Of a DNA stretch of 64,000 bases, positions 51,550 to 63,000 are shown one piece after another. The notes below the pieces were generated by a model. That model worked only from the letters and a program-made list of their open reading frames with translations. It had not been told where the DNA came from and did no database searches. Both the position numbers and the translations under genes were made by a program. Numbering within the stretch: position 1 is the first letter of the stretch; the number at the start of each line of letters is the position of its first letter. The stretch spans positions 20,006,501 through 20,070,500 of the forward strand of contig CM063283.1 in NCBI GenBank assembly GCA_032173965.1, written 5' to 3'. Origin of the DNA: Sitta carolinensis (lineage: Eukaryota > Chordata > Aves > Passeriformes > Sittidae).

Positions 51550-54500
51550 GTTTGTAATTAAGCAATTGTTTAGCACAACGATTGTAACACTTAGGGAAAC
51601 ATAATGTCCTTTTTTCAGTAAAGGGGCATTTTTCTTCACTCTCTCTGATCTGTTCGTGTATATATATATTTTTTTTTTTAATTATGTTGCCTTATTTGGA
51701 AGTGATCATATTCTAGTACATTTCAGCAATAACTTCACACTTGTTTTGTGTGAGTTGAGATTGCTAGGCCTGTACTACAAAGTGACTGTCCAGTGGTATA
51801 AGCCTCAGTGATGCTACTGAGTATCCTCCCCTGCAATTTTTTCCTTTTCCCTGCACACACAAAGTCAGGAAAGCTATATTTACTTGTTGTACAGATTCTT
51901 TACCCAAGCATGTTCCCTGTCCAAGGTACAAGTGAAAAAGAATTTAGGTCTTCATGGATTGGTGTTTTCTTACCCTTGCACTGCTAAAACCTTCATTTAA
52001 TGCCAAGAGGAACTGCGTTGTTCAGCATTACATGCAGTATGCCAAGGAACGGGCAGCATCACCCCAGCTTGAGGGAAGAAGTCATCTGGAGGTCAGCTGA
52101 TTTTAAGAAGTTTCTTTTTTGAAGGTAAATTTGTTCTGCCTTCCTAATACCACCCAGGACAATCAACTGAGTGTCTGTCTGAGAACTAAAATTACATTGG
52201 AAGCTATCTCTCCTTGAGGTTATGGATATTAATTTTGACCCCTAGGTCAATAGTAAATTCACTCTGTAATGCCTAGGCAATTGCCCAAGTGAAAGCCATT
52301 TGCAGGGATGTTCTTTTTTTGTAACAGAGAAGTGTAAACAGCATGGTAGCAATTACTATGCTTTTGGATGTCTTTCCAAAGAGACCAAAGGTGAAGTGAT
52401 CCAAATATCTGAATGAGATCAATGTTTTGATTAGGAAAGAGAACCAAGCAATACAGGAGAAAACTGTATTGCCTTTGTATGTGCCCTACCAGGGGGTTAG
52501 ATGCTGGGGAATGAGAATTCTTATGGAGCCACTTTTTATCACCATTTTCACTTAGGCATATAGAAGAAGGTTAAGACACTTTGTTTGGAAGGGCTGCTTG
52601 ACCCTTTTTATGAGAACATTAGAAAGGATAGCCAACACAAGTTACTTGCTAAGGTAGCCTGGGACTGCTGAGCTGTAGCAGAACACCTGCCACTGGTCTT
52701 TCTGTCATGTAAAGAATATCAGTCTGCACGTTGGAATCAGGTAATTTGATGTTTAGATGGGAAACTGCAAGAGGGAAATGCTTTATGGGAGCTCAAAGTC
52801 ATGGATGGGTTATTGCCCATCTTCTAGACACACCAAATCAGGGTTATTTATGGAAAGCTGGTAGCTTTGTAGTTTGGGTGCAAATAACAAAACCCATTTT
52901 ACTCATGCCTGCCTTGTTCAGAGGCTGGAAGTTGTTTGGAATGGACTTGGCACCTTAAAGGCTGTCATGAAACAACCAACCGGAGTTACGAGCATCCATG
53001 TTCCTCGTCTGCAGGCTGTCCTCAGGCTTTCAGTGAAATGAATAATCTGTCTCCAATCCAAGTGACGCAGTGATGTGTTTACTTTGTCACAAACTCCAAA
53101 AGTCAGAGTATGTGGCTGACCTGGAATGTAAACTTCCACACACATGCAAGACTGTTTTCACTCTACATTTGAATTTCCGTAACTTTGGCAATCTGTAAAG
53201 AAAAAAAGCATGTTAGAAATATAATACAGGAATATTTTTATGTTCTGTGTATGATTAACAAACAAGGAATTTATGACATTTTAGTTCATAAATCACTGGT
53301 CTCTGCAGAAATTTCCTGTTTTCTGCATTTTACGCATTTCCATGTAAAAAGAATAATAGCATTAAGACACAGAGCACAAGGGAGCCATGTCAAAAAACAG
53401 TGGTTGTCTGCTTTGTGTCTTGCATAAGAAAAGCATGCAAATGACCTTTTCCTAAGGGTGGCATGCAATGAGCTATTGCATGAGTAGGTAGGCAACTAAT
53501 ACTTGGATAAGGGTCAGGAGTTCAGGGCAGATCAGATGCTGAAATATTTTAGACTGCAGGTCATCAAAGACGTGTAAGTTTACAGCCATTCACCACCATG
53601 AAATTTCTCTTTTTATGTCATTATTTTTAATGTCTGAATAAAGTGGATTTACTATTGCTGGGCTAATAATATACTGTGCCTAAATATATATATATATGCA
53701 GTGTAAAAGAGGCAATTTTGAGTCATAACATGCTTCTCTAAGGAAGCAAGGCTTTGACTACAAGCCTGCTGTGTGCTTGTGTTGCTTGCTTTATGTTTCT
53801 GTGGCTGTTGAAAGGAAGGGTTACATACTGCCTTCAAAAAAGAAGCCATGGCATTTGGTGGTACTTTCAGACATTTGAATGAAGGCTTAGCAGTGAGAAG
53901 TTTTTTCTTTCAGAGAATTTTTTTCAGCTGTGTGGCACATTTCATTATTTTCTCATACAGATACCAGTTGGAAGTGTTTGCAGAGTCATGTAAAGCAGTT
54001 CACAATGCTTTATATAACATATGTAAGCTTTGTATAAGAAGGGAGAAATGTGCTCAAAGTGAATGAGTGACATTTTCAATTTTCTGGAGGAGTGATAGCA
54101 CCACTGGGATAGGGAACCATCATACTGTACTGGAGGACAGAGATTCAGACTTTCCTGACTTTTTGATTGTTCATAAGTAGCTCTTGACTGAAGCAACTCA
54201 ATGGCTTGTTCTCTGCATAAAATAGGATGTTGAACATAAAATTTATGATTAAAACACCTGGCAAATGGCCTTTAAGTGTCTATGGACAGCTGGGATGTGT
54301 AAGAGTAGAGCAGAGGGTAGCTGTTTCAGTCTCAATGTCTGGGAATGCTAATGGTAGGGACAGGAATGAAGAAACGTATGGTGGTGTTTTAGAAACACTT
54401 GAATCAGAGTCAGGACAGAGATTTTTAAAATAGCAACAAACCAAAAATAAAGCCAAAAAACTTACATTAGCTTTGGAACAGTTTTGTTAATTTAAGTGAG

Positions 54501-56247
54501 TTTCCACTTGCAGTCATTCACTTCATTTCTAGTGAAGATAATCTCTGTTTTTACCTGAGAAAATCACAGGGACAGATCTCCACTGTTGAAGGAAGATACA
54601 GTCCTTATCACAGCTTCCCATGGGTTTTGATGCAGGCTGTGTTACATTCCAGCTGTGGCTGTAGAGTGCTTTGCCAGCCGTAGCAAGGCCCCAGCCGAAT
54701 CTTCTCTGGTAATTCCTAAATTCCATTTCAGTTCTCAACCAGTTTCAGAGCCACTGCTTTACAATGCTACTGCCTTTGCAGGGGCAGTGACTGTGGCTGC
54801 ATCACAGCACAGAAAGCAAGACTGCTTATTTGTGTTGTGCATGGTGGTTACCTGTTTTAGTAGTTAATTTAGTGGCAGTGGGGAGTAAAAGAGAAATGTA
54901 GGCATAATACGAACAATTAAACCTCACAAATGCTTCTGATAAGGCTGTGAGAGTGGGCTTGGAAAGGCAGGAGTGTGCTGGGTTGGGTCATGTAGCACCA
55001 ATTGCCATGAAATGTCCTCCTGTTGAGGTGGGGCAGTGCAAGGAGGGCTCAGAAAGGTTTGGATACTCTGAACTTCTGTTGGCTTTCCTTTGGTCCTCTT
55101 GGCCTGACTGAAGCTGCCTTCCTAAGGGAACAAAGGAACAGCTTCTCTGGCTTTCAGCTAAGCTCCCTTTCCTGCTGATACTTTCCTTTCAGGCTTTCCC
55201 CAGGGAGTAGTGCTGGATTTTCTGTTCCTGAGCTTTTTAATGCTTCATGTGATGAGTCTTCTCCACATTTTCTCACAAGAGGAGTTTTCCAGCCAAATGC
55301 ATCATAGTAGTGTGGAGCTCTTTCCTGCAGCTCAGCCTATTTTCCCATTACTCTTTATCAAGCCACTTACTAAGTTCCAAAGCCTGTAGATAAATGTGTG
55401 TTTCCATTAGGTAGAAGGCTCTGAGAAGGCAAAAGAATAGAGAATTGCTACACTCAAAACAAGAAAAGTCTGTGCCTCGCTTACTCTGTTTTGGACAATT
55501 TTATGTGGCTAAGGACAAATCCTTGCCCTGGATTATGTGAACAGGGACTCTGGTACAAAGGGACCAATTCAGTCTGTTCACTCAAGCACAAAAGAGGGTT
55601 AATGATAGCAGCACGTGTTGGATTTTTCTGAAATGTGCCATGTATTTTTCTCATGTGTATTTGACCCTGCCCGCTATGAGGAGACAAAGCAAAAATGAGG
55701 TAGGACAAATTTGAAACATGTTTTCCTAAAGTTTGCATTACAAGTGTAGAAGGAACTCCAGAGCATGATTGTTTCCAATTAATCTTGCCCAGTTCCATGT
55801 TACTTTTTACTGTCTGGATGCTCACCTTAGACCCAGTTATTTTAGAACACTACTGGCAAAGTTCTGAAAAATTATCATTTGCAATAGTAGAGATTAAAAA
55901 TATAAATTTAGTGGTAGATTTTGCTCATATTTTCTTCCTGATTTTTTTTTTAAGTATCAAAATCTGCTTTTCACCATTTTATGGAATTATGACTACACTC
56001 TGAATGTTTCAGTTTTCTCTTCTTTTATTCTCTCTCTTGGTTGCAACAACCATCTCGATTCCAAAATTACTTTATATACATATAACTGTAAGGATTTGAT
56101 TCCTTCTACAGGTGGGGAAGTTCACTTTTAATTGTTTTTTCCTAGCCCAGCATTTTAGTTTCTGTATCTCCTCTTACCTTCTTTTCCTTCCTTTGGTGAC
56201 TTTTTTTTTCTTACTTCTTTTTTTTTCTTTTTTAATGTGTTTTGCAG
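51550..56247 (+). other. CMSS1: CMSS1 intron, 4698 bases
   Basis: GT-AG intron in phase 0. It contains AT and T tracts at 51658-51681 and 53684-53697 and ends in a long T-rich tract before the acceptor. No nested gene was recognised. Confidence 0.85.
53684..53697. repeat. (AT)7 microsatellite
   Basis: Seven AT units inside a CMSS1 intron. A similar short tract followed by a T run lies at 51658-51681. Confidence 0.9.
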
Positions 56248-56319
56248 CCTACGGAGTGTTTTTTAAGTCAGCCTGAAGAAAAGCAAGAGAGCACTGTAAA
56301 GGCAAAGAGGAGGAAGAAG
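56248..56319 (+). CDS. CMSS1: CMSS1 coding exon with PTECFL and basic tail
   Basis: This exon is exactly 24 codons, begins and ends at codon boundaries, and reads PTECFLSQPEEK followed by a stretch ending in KAKRRKK. Human CMSS1 has PKECFLIQPKE and a similar lysine/arginine run at this place, so the match is direct. The acceptor ends in ttttgcag and is preceded by a long T-rich tract (about 56201-56243). The donor is GTATGA. Because the length is a multiple of three and both borders are phase 0, skipping this exon would keep the frame and remove one of the two basic clusters. The basic tail probably serves nuclear import or RNA contact (inference). Confidence 0.93.
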
Positions 56320-59300
56320 GTATGAGCATCCTAGAGTGTGTCTGGAGTCTGGGCAGTGGGTTTATATGCTGCTACAAGATGCAGAGTGGGGACAACCCTG
56401 TGATGATGAGAAGTAATATGGTCATAATACTGCAGCCTCTTTCAGAGAAGAGAACTTCCTAATTTTTAAACCTTACTCTAGATACCTATTCCCAGCCTGA
56501 CCTGTGGCATGTCTGTATTCCACTCAAGGGTTGTGTATGTCTACACTCCACTTGCAAGTGTTGCCCACCAGGAGGCGTGACAGTATGGAATAAAGGTGGA
56601 ACTTCAGCTGCTGCAGAATCTGACCCATTCCCACAGTGGGGTCAGGCTCCAGCTGCTGTTCCATCTCTTGAGCCAAGGACTGTCCTTGTTCACTCTTCTC
56701 CTCATAGCATAAGTATATAAATAAATACTCTGTATTGTCCCTCTGGCTGTTCTCCATCCTCACCCACAACAACAAACACACCCTGCAGTCTAAATGGAGA
56801 TTATATGGCACCAGGCAAGTTAATTGTCTTTCTGTAGGGGGATAGACTGTAAATAGTTGGCACCCTCACAAGGCTAAGGGGTGGCCTTTTTATGTTATGT
56901 TAGCCCTCTTACTCATCCAGGGAATGGAAAGCAGGAAGAGTGGGATTTTGCTTTCAATGTGGCTCTGGCAGTACAGTCCTTACTTGGCTGGAGCCAGAGT
57001 GGGGGCATGCCATGGCAGAGGCTGGCAAACACACCTAGCAAGAAACCCCATTCTCAGGCAGCAGCAGCTGCTTACTGACACCTTTGCTTTCTGTGGGCCA
57101 CTAAGCTGACATACACAGCCTGTCAAAAGATCCCATTAGGAAACATTTATTAGGTTGATCTGTGGCTTCCAAACAAAGTGCTGTCTCCAAAAGTAAGGAA
57201 AAAGGGGGAAAGCCCTTTTGTTTTTAAGCATCTGGAATGAATTGGAAGAAAAATAATAAAACTTCCTGCAATGTGGAACATTTCCCCACAGCTCTCCTTG
57301 AAGGAAGAGAGTTTCCTCAGGTGTCCTTGCTCTTGCTCTTAAAGAATTTCTCATTGTATCAGGCTTCTCCCCTCCAGAGGGCAATAATTTTTCTGAAGGA
57401 ACCAAGTGGCACAATGAGTGATGTAATGGTCCTGTGGAACAGCATCTTATGCTGAATTACCAAGTAAAATGAGCCTGATAGTTCTGTTTGCCGTCTGCTA
57501 AATCAGAGGTTCCAAAAGTGGGTCATTTCAGAGGCAACTTTGAGGCAGGGCTGGGGAAAAACATTTGGGATTGTTGGGAAGAACATTGGAAAGGTTTGGT
57601 TGTGGGCCTCACACAGAGGCTGGCTGTGCTCCCACAGCCTCTGGTCATGCTTTGGGAAGACACTTGTTCCATGGCAGAAATATGCAACAGTGGTAAGTGA
57701 AGGGGAATCTTGGGAAGGAATGCTACAGGTTCAAGCACTGCAGAAACCTGCAGAACAGCCAGACATCTTCTGCAAAGTCTTCCAGGTACTGCAGAGGGCT
57801 TTGCACCAAAGCTAGACTGAGAGGAAGACAAAGGCACCTCATCTCCATGTCCCTCACCATCAAAGGTTCAGCTGGGGTCTTGCAAACCCAGAGGTGGCTT
57901 TTAGCAGAGATGAAACAAGCAGTGCCCAAATGGCAATGGCTGCTAGAGGCAGTGCCTGCCATGCCTTTGCTGTTTTGGCAGCCCCCAGCTGGCTCTTCCC
58001 TGTTCAGCATTCTGCCCCTCATGCTGCTGCCATTGGTGTATTTGGGCTGTTTTGGGTGAGAGCGAGGGACAGAATGGTGGGGAATGGATGAGAGGAGGGA
58101 GTGGATGCCGAGATGAGTGAGGAAAAGAATGGATCAAAGAAGGTCTGTCCCCAACATTAAAATGTCTGCCATTCCTCTCTTCAAAATTTCCATTATTTTT
58201 GTTGTCCTGAACCTTAGCCTACCAAACTGTAGGTACCCACCACCCCTCCAAAGCTGCCAAAAATTCTTCCAGACCCACTTTTCTGTGAAATCCCACTTTG
58301 CCTCAAAAATACAGACACTTTTGCTCCATCCTGACCATACTCTTCTGCTTCTTTTCACTTCTAGATTTATACTACCATGCGTTCCCTTGATGATGAGTTC
58401 AGTTTAGTTTACACAGCTGAGAAACCTTAAGCCATCCTTTCAGAAACTAAACACATCTCAGTGAGAACATGAGAGGCATGGCATTCTTGTCATTCTCTCC
58501 AGACTGCCTCTATCCTTGCAAATTTGCTGTTTTCTTAAATACTTAAAATTTGCTTTTCTTAAATGCTGGCAGATTAGTCAAAAGGAACCTTGGACTATTC
58601 TACCCATATGTTCCATTTAAATATGGCAAAAAACACAGTAATCCCTTTGCTTCAGTGAGAATTCATACCTGTTGCTTGGTAACTTTCCTAAGGTATAAAA
58701 CACAATCATTATGAACTCATGTTCAGTCTCTAAAAATTAGTAGTTTTAAAAAAAATTACACAGTGTTGGAGAACAAAGCAGCTGTGAATTCTTGCTGCTT
58801 GACCTGTGGTTTTGTTGTTTTGATTTTTTTTTTTATCACCTTGGCATGGTGTTCTGTGAATATAGCTAACTCTTTTCCCTTCCAAATACAGATAGATAGT
58901 TACTCTGTTTAAATCAAAATATAACCATGTCATTTATTATCACTTGATTCCTCTTGTTATGTCTTAAGAATAATGAACTAAAACAAATTATGAAAAAAAG
59001 CCTGGATTTTCGAAGGGATACTGAAGTATAGCAATAGTGAAACTCAAAAACCAGCTTACAGTTATATTTTTGTTGCAGCAGCATTTCAGGTGAGCGCACA
59101 AGATTTTTCATGTTCAGGCTCACAGACCATCTTGTCCAAGTATCTCAGCTTGAATCTGAAGTCTGCATTCCCTCTAAAGACAAAGGGAATCTTGTCCCAT
59201 TGTAAGATGTTTTTCCAATTAGGCCATAATTAAACTGATAAAACTGTATAAATATATGGAGGAACACTTATTTACAGTGTTCTTAGCTAGTCAAAGAGCT

Positions 59301-59343
59301 ATATAAAAATACCATATTAACCCATTTTACTTGGATTTTTTAG
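56320..59343 (+). other. CMSS1: CMSS1 intron, 3024 bases
   Basis: GT-AG intron in phase 0. The part around 57500-58050 is richer in G and C and gives overlapping frames on both strands, none of which resembles a known protein. Confidence 0.88.
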
Positions 59344-59473
59344 AATAAGATTTCTGATGTTCTGCAAAAATCTCCTCCAAAACCTGGTGTCCCTGCAGAT
59401 CTACAAAATCTGCTTACTCAACATTTTGGTGAAAACCGTTCTGTGATTGAAATAGAGGAATTACAGCTGTCAG
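59344..59473 (+). CDS. CMSS1: CMSS1 coding exon with ISDVL and VIEIEEL motifs
   Basis: The exon opens in phase 0 with [15 protein letters not shown], continues with PADLQNLL, and ends in [11 protein letters not shown] plus one base of the next codon. Human CMSS1 has ITDVLAKSEPKPGLPEDLQ and LVIELEEL in the same order, which makes this one of the clearest exons of the gene. It links the disordered basic N-terminal part to the start of the CMS1 domain. The acceptor ends in ggattttttag and the donor is GTAACT. The aspartate codon of the next motif is split across the intron: the g is here and the at opens the next exon. Confidence 0.95.
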
Positions 59474-62130
59474 GTAACTTACCCTGTATTTAATATATAA
59501 ATAATGGGGTTTTTTTGTGATACTATTGACTTCTTTTTCTGCAGAAGAAAGAAGATACTTGAGGCAGGTCTTGATTTGTACTTTTTAAAGAAAATATTTT
59601 CTTATGTTTCTTTTTACTGTATATTAATTTGCTGTTTAAGTTGAAATGTTAGTTTATTTGGAATAAATGTGAGGTTTCTTGGAGTTCTTGAAAGGAAACA
59701 TTGTTTAAATGTCTCCTTTTATTGTAAAGTATTCATTTCTGCAGCTCACTTTTCTATTAGAAACTTTATAGTAGCTCTCAAGATGCTATGAGAGATGTAT
59801 TTTGTTCCTGGGAATATCTGAGTCAATCCAGATGCATAATAAGGGCTGACAGAAATAGACAAAGAAATAATGAGGCATAATTCTCACATAGGTATGAGAT
59901 GTTGAATGCAATGGTTTTTCAGGGAGTGGCATGAATTGAAGTGGTAATTTTGGTGCATGTGTGAAATTACCAACTTTTAGCCATGAGGACCCTCTTTGTT
60001 CCCTGTGTCCTGCCACCAATGAAAAGCCAGATAGAAAAGGCAAAAAGCAGGACAGGGCAGGCTCAGCTTCTGTCAGTTGGAGGTTGTGCTGGAGTTGATG
60101 GCAGTGTTGAACTTCTCTGCCCCCTGTGCCTCTGTGCAGACAGAGACACTGTCCAGTGTTTGTTTGTAGGGCTCATGAAGAGCAGCAGCCCAGTAACCAA
60201 CCTGCACTCACCTTTGGGACTTCTTGAACTGTCAGTGACCTATGCCCAATGTAGAAGCCTTCTAATCCAGCATTTCTTTTTGGTTTTTAATGCATAAGCC
60301 TGTCTCTCTAGGTAAATGTGCCCTTCCTTAATCCTTATGATTCTAGGTGGATCCTTCTATACTTCTGTGGGACAGTCACAGTTTTGTTTCTGGATCATGA
60401 AAACCTGGAGAAGTCCCGTATAGACTTCTTTGAAAAGCTTGTGTTAAATATTTTTTGGCATATAAGGTTGGTAGGAAATAATAAATTCTTTTGGTTTCTT
60501 TCTTATTAAAAGAACCTTTTGGGCTACTGGAGTAACCCATTCCCATATGTGTTGGATGGAGATATTTTTTCCTTCATTTTTTTGCTGGGAGTTGAAGGCT
60601 AGAGTGCCAAGGAGTTTACAAACTTGTACAGCTGTCAGGTCATTCACGTCAAAGCACTGAGTAAATAACAAGCAGCTACTTTGGAGTTGTGTGTTCCTGT
60701 TCACTGGCAAAGTGCAGAAGGTCAGGGTTGGTCAGAAAGTCAGCATGGTCTCTTGCTGCAGTCTGGAGCTGTGTGTTTTTTTCTCCCTTTTGAAACTTCT
60801 ATTTAAAACTGTTGTAAATACTGCAGTGTTGCTGGACCGTTGGTGAGGAGTGTCCTTCAGAAAGGACCCCTTGAACTGTCAGTCATTAATGAGCCCATGT
60901 ATTCAGAAGATCAGCCCCTGCCTGTCCCCACCAGCATCAAGTGCATCTTTTAAACATGATTTTTAAAGGAAATCAACTGCTGATCCTTCAGTTGTACATA
61001 TTCATTTCCTTTGAAGCTCAAGTTCCAGTAAATGTCGGTCTCAGAATTTAATAGGAATCAGTGCAAAATAAAAGTTTTTAGCAAAACAGGACTTCAGCCA
61101 GGCATTGGCTACAAACCAAGTTTGTCACACTATCTGTTCCAGTGAAGATTTTGGATTGATGCTCTCAGCATTAGCACAGTGCACCATCCGTATGAACAGG
61201 AATAACGTTTTTGAAGAAACCTCCTTAGTTTAGAAAATGTATCAGCAAGCATCCATGGGCACCCTGAGGGGCTGTGCTTCACACAAGGTGATGACAAATA
61301 TGTAAATCTTTAAAGACAGAATTTTTAATGCTCTGCAGAAGCATATTGTTCCATCAGGCAAAGAGCCCTTTACAACAGTGGCAAGTTGTCAGACATGGAA
61401 TTTTAATCACCTTTTTAAGAACTTTGATTTTCTGTATAGGCGTGAGAAAGGACCTCCCAAAGAATCTGTTAGGATCTTCATTGCTGTTATCCAAAGTGAA
61501 ATGGCATGTCTGCCACAGAGTGCTTTTAAAAGACTTCCTAGTTCACAGAGTGACCAGGGAAAAGAAAGCCAGCAGGAAATGGAGGAAGAGAAAGGCACTG
61601 AAATGCAGTGGAGGTGTTGCTGTTAGGGTTGGTATAGTTAGGTAGATTACCACAATATTAAAGGCCAGAAGGTGAACAAACTTACTGACAAGTAAATTGT
61701 TGGTAAATTCATGTATTTACACGGTATGAATTATCTGGGGGATGTACAAACGTATTTCATCACAGGTACACTGGAGGAACAGTCTAGGAGTGTAAGGCTT
61801 TTGGCTGAGGCTTTGATTCATTGTGGCATAGATATATGAAGATTTTCTTTAAAGCATGTGATCGATCACACCTGTACAGCAGCCCTGTATTCGAGGTTTC
61901 AGGCTGGGAGAAATAAAAGATATTACAATTTAGAAATGTTACCTTCATTGATTTAATCCATATAAAGTTTCTTCTACATTAATTTTTTGTTTCAAAAATG
62001 GTGACTTATTGATGATGGATTTATGAAGTTGGGATTTCATCAACATAACTAGTGGTTAAGCTGTAAACATATATTCTCCCTTGGCTGTTAAAATATGTCA
62101 ACAAAAATATTTTTTCCGTTTTGTTTTCAG
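59474..62130 (+). other. CMSS1: CMSS1 intron, 2657 bases
   Basis: GT-AG intron in phase 1. Frames at 59983-60297 and 61378-61626 have no recognised similarity and no convincing pair of splice sites. Confidence 0.88.
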
Positions 62131-62190
62131 ATTCCTGTTTTTTGCCAGCCAATGATCTTACCCACAGTTTTTCTTCATACCTTAAGGAAA
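62131..62190 (+). CDS. CMSS1: CMSS1 coding exon with DSCFLPANDLTHSFSSYLKE
   Basis: This short exon completes a split aspartate codon and reads SCFLPANDLTHSFSSYLKE before ending with one base of an isoleucine codon. The human protein has [21 protein letters not shown], nearly identical, so this is the strongest single match in the window. The motif marks the start of the CMS1 domain. The acceptor is a good one (ttgttttcag) and the donor is the consensus GTGAGT. The following intron is only 707 bases and contains a 25-base T run. Confidence 0.97.
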
Positions 62191-62897
62191 GTGAGTTTAA
62201 ATGTTCGTCTGGGTGAGATGAAAGCTGTATGAAAAATATTGTTAAGACAATATTATTGCATTTTTATATATAGCTCCAAATATTGTTTATTATGAAATAT
62301 TAACCACTTTAAAGCTTTTAATTTTTTTTTATGACAGGGCTTGTTTTTATGGCCTTTTTCCTCTGTCCCTTTTTTTTTTTTTTTTTTTTTTTTTGTATCT
62401 AAAAGGTTCTGGCCTCTCTTTTAATTGCTAGGGATTATTTATCAATAATTTATTGTGCCTTCATGAGTAGGTGTATTATTATCTTATAATAAAAGTCCTG
62501 CAGCTGCCTGCTGACATGAACCAAGTGAAGTTTTATTCTCTTGTATATTTATATAGAACTTCTGGTCTGGTAAATGTTTCTTTGTAGTTGATTTTCTCTG
62601 ATACAAATTGCCATACTTGGCAAATGAGGATAATGGGCTCATCACCTTAAAAACTGTTGCTCGTTAATGCTTATCTAGTTTGTTCAGTTATGTGATATTT
62701 CTGTACTTTATTTATTTTGGGCATTCCATTTTCCAGTTTCTCAGCCATGACTAAATGCAAAAGTGTTGCCAAAGTTCCAGACCTCAAAGGAGTCAGCTTG
62801 TGTGTTCTTGCTGCTGGCTACCATTCATCATGCACTCTAGTAATTTAAAATTGTGGCATGTAGTATTTGTGTGGGTACAAGGGCTTTTCCGTTGCAG
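62191..62897 (+). other. CMSS1: CMSS1 intron, 707 bases
   Basis: The shortest complete intron here, GT-AG, phase 1, with the T25 run at 62370-62394. Confidence 0.92.
62370..62394. repeat. T25 homopolymer in the 707-base CMSS1 intron
   Basis: Twenty-five consecutive T residues lie 180 bases after the donor of the preceding CMSS1 exon. The run could be a decayed antisense poly(A) tail or replication slippage. Its length is likely to vary between individuals and to be error-prone in assembly. Confidence 0.9.
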
Positions 62898-63000
62898 TCT
62901 GCCCTAAGTGGGCGAAGCTCCGGCGAATGCACGAGGAGAAGAAGTCGGTGGTGATGCTGGTTCTCTGTGGCTCTGCCCTTCGCTCCTTGGAGCTCATCAA
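62898..63000 (+). CDS. CMSS1: CMSS1 coding exon with CPKWAKLRR and [10 protein letters not shown]
   Basis: The exon completes an isoleucine codon, then reads [20 protein letters not shown] and [13 protein letters not shown], and ends with the first two bases (aa) of a lysine or asparagine codon. Human CMSS1 has CPKWVKLRKNHSEKKSVLML and IICSSAVRALELIR here. The hydrophobic VVMLVLC strand followed by a Ser-Ala helix resembles the beginning of a helicase-like alpha/beta fold. The acceptor is tccgttgcag and the donor GTATGT. The exon has several CpGs and is richer in G and C than the introns around it. The reading frame continues past the window: no next CMSS1 exon was recognised between 63001 and 64000. 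Confidence 0.96.

Larger units (their letters stand above)
51449..63000 (+). other. CMSS1: CMSS1 gene, internal part (five coding exons and four complete introns)
   Basis: CMSS1 is the vertebrate homologue of yeast Cms1, a nuclear protein linked to the 90S pre-ribosome and small-subunit assembly; its fold is related to DEAD-box helicases. Five exons of 101, 72, 130, 60 and 103 bases are joined by introns of 4698, 3024, 2657 and 707 bases. The junction phases agree throughout: 1 before the first exon seen, then 0, 0, 1, 1 and 2 after the last. The joined reading frame has no stop and follows the human protein in order, from its acidic N-terminal part to the block ending in ELI-K/R. The human protein is about 279 residues, so a little over half is present. 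The first exon, expected to encode an acidic start with a DEWW-like motif, and the C-terminal exons are outside the window or unrecognised. Confidence 0.93.

Noticed and set aside
61378..61626. Frame with KESVRIFIAVIQSEMACLPQ inside a CMSS1 intron, considered as an extra exon
   Set aside because: There is a tag acceptor-like site at about 61439, but the frame ends in a stop with no donor and it has no counterpart in CMSS1.
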